Below, one piece after another: positions 7,473 to 8,662 of a DNA stretch of 8,662 bases. The translations under genes and the position numbers were made by a program. The stretch comes from Candidatus Omnitrophota bacterium. Its GTDB lineage: Bacteria; Omnitrophota; Gorgyraeia; Aquiviventales; Aquiviventaceae. The notes under the pieces were generated by a model that saw nothing but the letters and a program-made list of their open reading frames with translations, was not told where the DNA came from and ran no database searches. Location of the stretch: NCBI GenBank assembly GCA_016206725.1, contig JACQRA010000027.1, forward strand, positions 1 through 8,662. Reading direction: 5' to 3'. The stretch's first letter is position 1. Each line of letters begins with the position of its first letter.

Positions 7473-8171
7473 TTAGTGGTGGGTAGCGCGCGCCCTCACA
7501 CTGGCCGAGGAGAGCGCTCCCGCGAGGTGGGCTTTCAGGGTCTCATCCATCCATTCAGCGGGACCCACGCGAGGGGTGGTCACCCGATTCGAGCGAGCCA
7601 ACAAGAGAAACCGTCCGCTGGTCGTCAGGAGGCCGATATCCACGATGAACTCATGGCCAGGGTTATCCGCTTGGATGTACCAGTGGTTCGCCAGGCCTGA
7701 GAGGCTGATATCAAAGGATCCGTTGGGGGGCTCGTCAGGGAATCGGCGATGCGTCACGTTGTAGACCCGTAGGATCGATTGCATCCCGCCGATCTCCTCC
7801 GGAGGCGCCTGACTACGAGTCTGTCGCTCCCTTGATGGATCAACCTCCCAGTAGGCATGCAACCACCACGGGTCTTTGACCATCAGGACGATGCGATGAT
7901 CGCCGTACGTGGTAGGAATGACAAATGGCTCGTGGCGTATCGGCCGAGGAGGCGTTGATGCCGCAGCAGCGATGTGGCCCGGTGGTGATGGAGGAGCCGC
8001 CTGCTGAGATACGACGGACGATCTCAACCTCGGTCGGGAGCGAGGCGCTGTGACGACCGGCCTTCGTACGTGCGAGCGCCGAGCAGCCGAGCGGGAACGG
8101 CTCGGCAACTTCTTGGCAGGACGTGTGACCAGACTTCTTTTGGACGTGGATCGTACGCGTGGCCGTGGCAT
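7473..8171 (-). CDS. DUF4912 domain protein with basic disordered N-terminus
   Basis: Function unknown. The 232 residues have two parts. Residues 1-80 are low-complexity Arg/Ser/Pro/Ala-rich sequence with 17 Arg and 3 Lys and not one Asp or Glu, and are predicted to be disordered. Residues about 85-201 match the DUF4912 pattern: VLMVKDPWWLHAYWEV (95-110), ILRVYNVT (133-140), HWYIQA (163-168), VDIG (177-180) and SNRVTTPR (194-201). The aromatic-rich beta pattern suggests a compact sandwich, possibly binding carbohydrate, but that is inference. No signal peptide or membrane helix is seen. It is the first gene after the promoter at 8196-8226 and sits 6 bases before the GH57 gene in the same frame, so a role as partner of glucan metabolism is likely. 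ATG 8171 is the only good start; a GGGGG lies 10 bases upstream as a weak ribosome-binding site. Confidence 0.88.
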   Translation of the reverse strand: MPRPRVRSTSKRSLVTRPAKKLPSRSRSAARRSHVRRPVVTAPRSRPRLRSSVVSQQAAPPSPPGHIAAAASTPPRPIRHEPFVIPTTYGDHRIVLMVKDPWWLHAYWEVDPSRERQTRSQAPPEEIGGMQSILRVYNVTHRRFPDEPPNGSFDISLSGLANHWYIQADNPGHEFIVDIGLLTTSGRFLLLARSNRVTTPRVGPAEWMDETLKAHLAGALSSASVRARATHH

Positions 8172-8195
8172 CGCTGGCAGACCCCCATAGCGACT

Positions 8196-8226
8196 ATTAT
8201 AACCCAGGAGGCCTGAAACTTTTCAA
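8196..8226 (-). promoter_or_regulatory. Candidate promoter of the DUF4912-GH57-glgA operon
   Basis: A perfect TATAAT -10 box occupies 8201-8196 on the minus strand. The best -35 is TTGAAA at 8226-8221, with a long 19-base spacer, so the -35 contribution may be weak or activator-assisted. Transcription should start near 8188-8189, giving a leader of about 17 bases before the DUF4912 ATG. The TAA stop of the upstream antiporter gene lies within the -10 box. Found by consensus matching only. Confidence 0.5.
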
Positions 8227-8662
8227 CAATTCCTTCATCGACCGACGATACGTTGTGTTTCCCAGATAGGCGATGGCGAGGACGACGTACACGATCGAAA
8301 ACCCGATCCGAACCCGCGGATCGGGAATCAGTAATTGCATCACAAACAAGCTCGCCAGGAGCACGCCTTCCCACACCCCGAAGCCGAGATTGGCCAGAAT
8401 CACCACCGCCAGCAGCGACTGCGCGGCGGTCAACAAAATTTCTTCGGCTTGACGGCCGTCCAGATGCATCGGCTGCACGTGGCCGCCGGAGATCGCGTAG
8501 ACCAACGGCAGCATCCCGATCAACAGCGTCCATTGATTCACCTTGGAGGAGACGAGCGTGCCCAGCCCGGCCTTGGCATTGCCGCGTAACGCGAAGAGGA
8601 CCGCGACGATGAATTCCGGAGCCTCCGAGGCCAACGGCGCCAACCACTGAATCAACAAGAAC
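8197..8662 (-). CDS. Ca2+/Na+ antiporter-type membrane protein, C-terminal part
   Basis: The N-terminal part lies beyond the window; 154 residues are visible, ending at TAA (8199-8197). The opening stretch ASEAPEFIVAVLFALRG followed by GLGTLVSSKVNQW corresponds to the second alpha repeat of the cation/Ca2+ exchanger (CaCA) superfamily, where the PE glutamate and a conserved Ser/Asn-bearing helix line the ion path. Four further hydrophobic segments follow (fragment residues about 40-58, 75-93, 95-112 and 119-133), and the protein ends in a short basic tail. It is therefore an inner-membrane cation exchanger (Na+/Ca2+, or H+ coupled). It lies 25 bases upstream of the DUF4912 gene on the same strand with no hairpin terminator between them, so read-through transcription is possible, but no functional link to glycogen is evident. 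Confidence 0.82.
   Translation of the reverse strand, partial: FLLIQWLAPLASEAPEFIVAVLFALRGNAKAGLGTLVSSKVNQWTLLIGMLPLVYAISGGHVQPMHLDGRQAEEILLTAAQSLLAVVILANLGFGVWEGVLLASLFVMQLLIPDPRVRIGFSIVYVVLAIAYLGNTTYRRSMKELLKSFRPPGL

Noticed and set aside
7005..7700. Plus-strand open frame of 231 codons across the GH57 and DUF4912 genes
   Set aside because: It spans the junction of two well-supported minus-strand genes and has no recognisable motif.
8205..8215. Short inverted repeat CAGG-AGG-CCTG in the spacer of the promoter upstream of the DUF4912 gene
   Set aside because: Four-base arms are too short to separate from chance. It is too small for a terminator, has no T-run, and cannot be called an operator without conservation data.
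1..8662. Search for a defence system, mobile element, CRISPR array, tRNA or riboswitch
   Set aside because: Genes fill the window with gaps of at most 34 bases. No direct-repeat arrays, transposase motifs, tRNA-like cloverleaf or structured leader were seen.

Overview
The window is a GC-rich, densely packed bacterial chromosomal segment. Eight protein-coding genes all lie on the minus strand, so transcription runs from the right end of the window to the left. In transcription order they are: the C-terminal part of a Ca2+/Na+ antiporter-type membrane protein (cut by the right edge), a DUF4912 protein with an unusual basic tail, a GH57 1,4-alpha-glucan branching enzyme, glycogen synthase (GlgA), a PfkB-family sugar-phosphate kinase of the FruK/LacC type, a CslA-like membrane glycosyltransferase (GT2), malate dehydrogenase, and citrate synthase (cut by the left edge). 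The spacings in that order are 25, 6, -4, -4, 3, 34 and 8 bases. No gap exceeds 34 bases, and I saw no rRNA, tRNA, CRISPR array, insertion sequence, long repeat or intergenic terminator.

Two promoter candidates stand out. One has a perfect TATAAT at 8196-8201 and would drive the DUF4912-GH57-glgA-pfkB-GT2 group. The other lies at 1962-1991, with TTGACG, an 18-base spacer and an extended -10, and would drive mdh and citrate synthase. It sits so close to the mdh start that the transcript should be leaderless or nearly so. Both overlap the stop codon of the gene upstream.

The central theme is storage-glucan metabolism. GlgA elongates alpha-1,4-glucan, the GH57 enzyme introduces alpha-1,6 branches, and the DUF4912 protein is a likely but uncharacterised partner. 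PfkB may feed released sugar phosphates into glycolysis. The GT2 enzyme should make a beta-linked, CslA-like polysaccharide at the membrane from nucleotide sugars, drawing on the same carbon pool. Mdh and citrate synthase are central TCA enzymes at the downstream end.

The gene complement, compact architecture and GC-richness would suit an autotrophic or environmental bacterium such as a member of the Nitrospirota. That placement rests on general impression and not on a marker gene, so it is tentative. Most of this is well-understood housekeeping metabolism. The less explained parts are the DUF4912 protein, the CslA-like synthase placed inside a glycogen cluster, and the start-site architecture.
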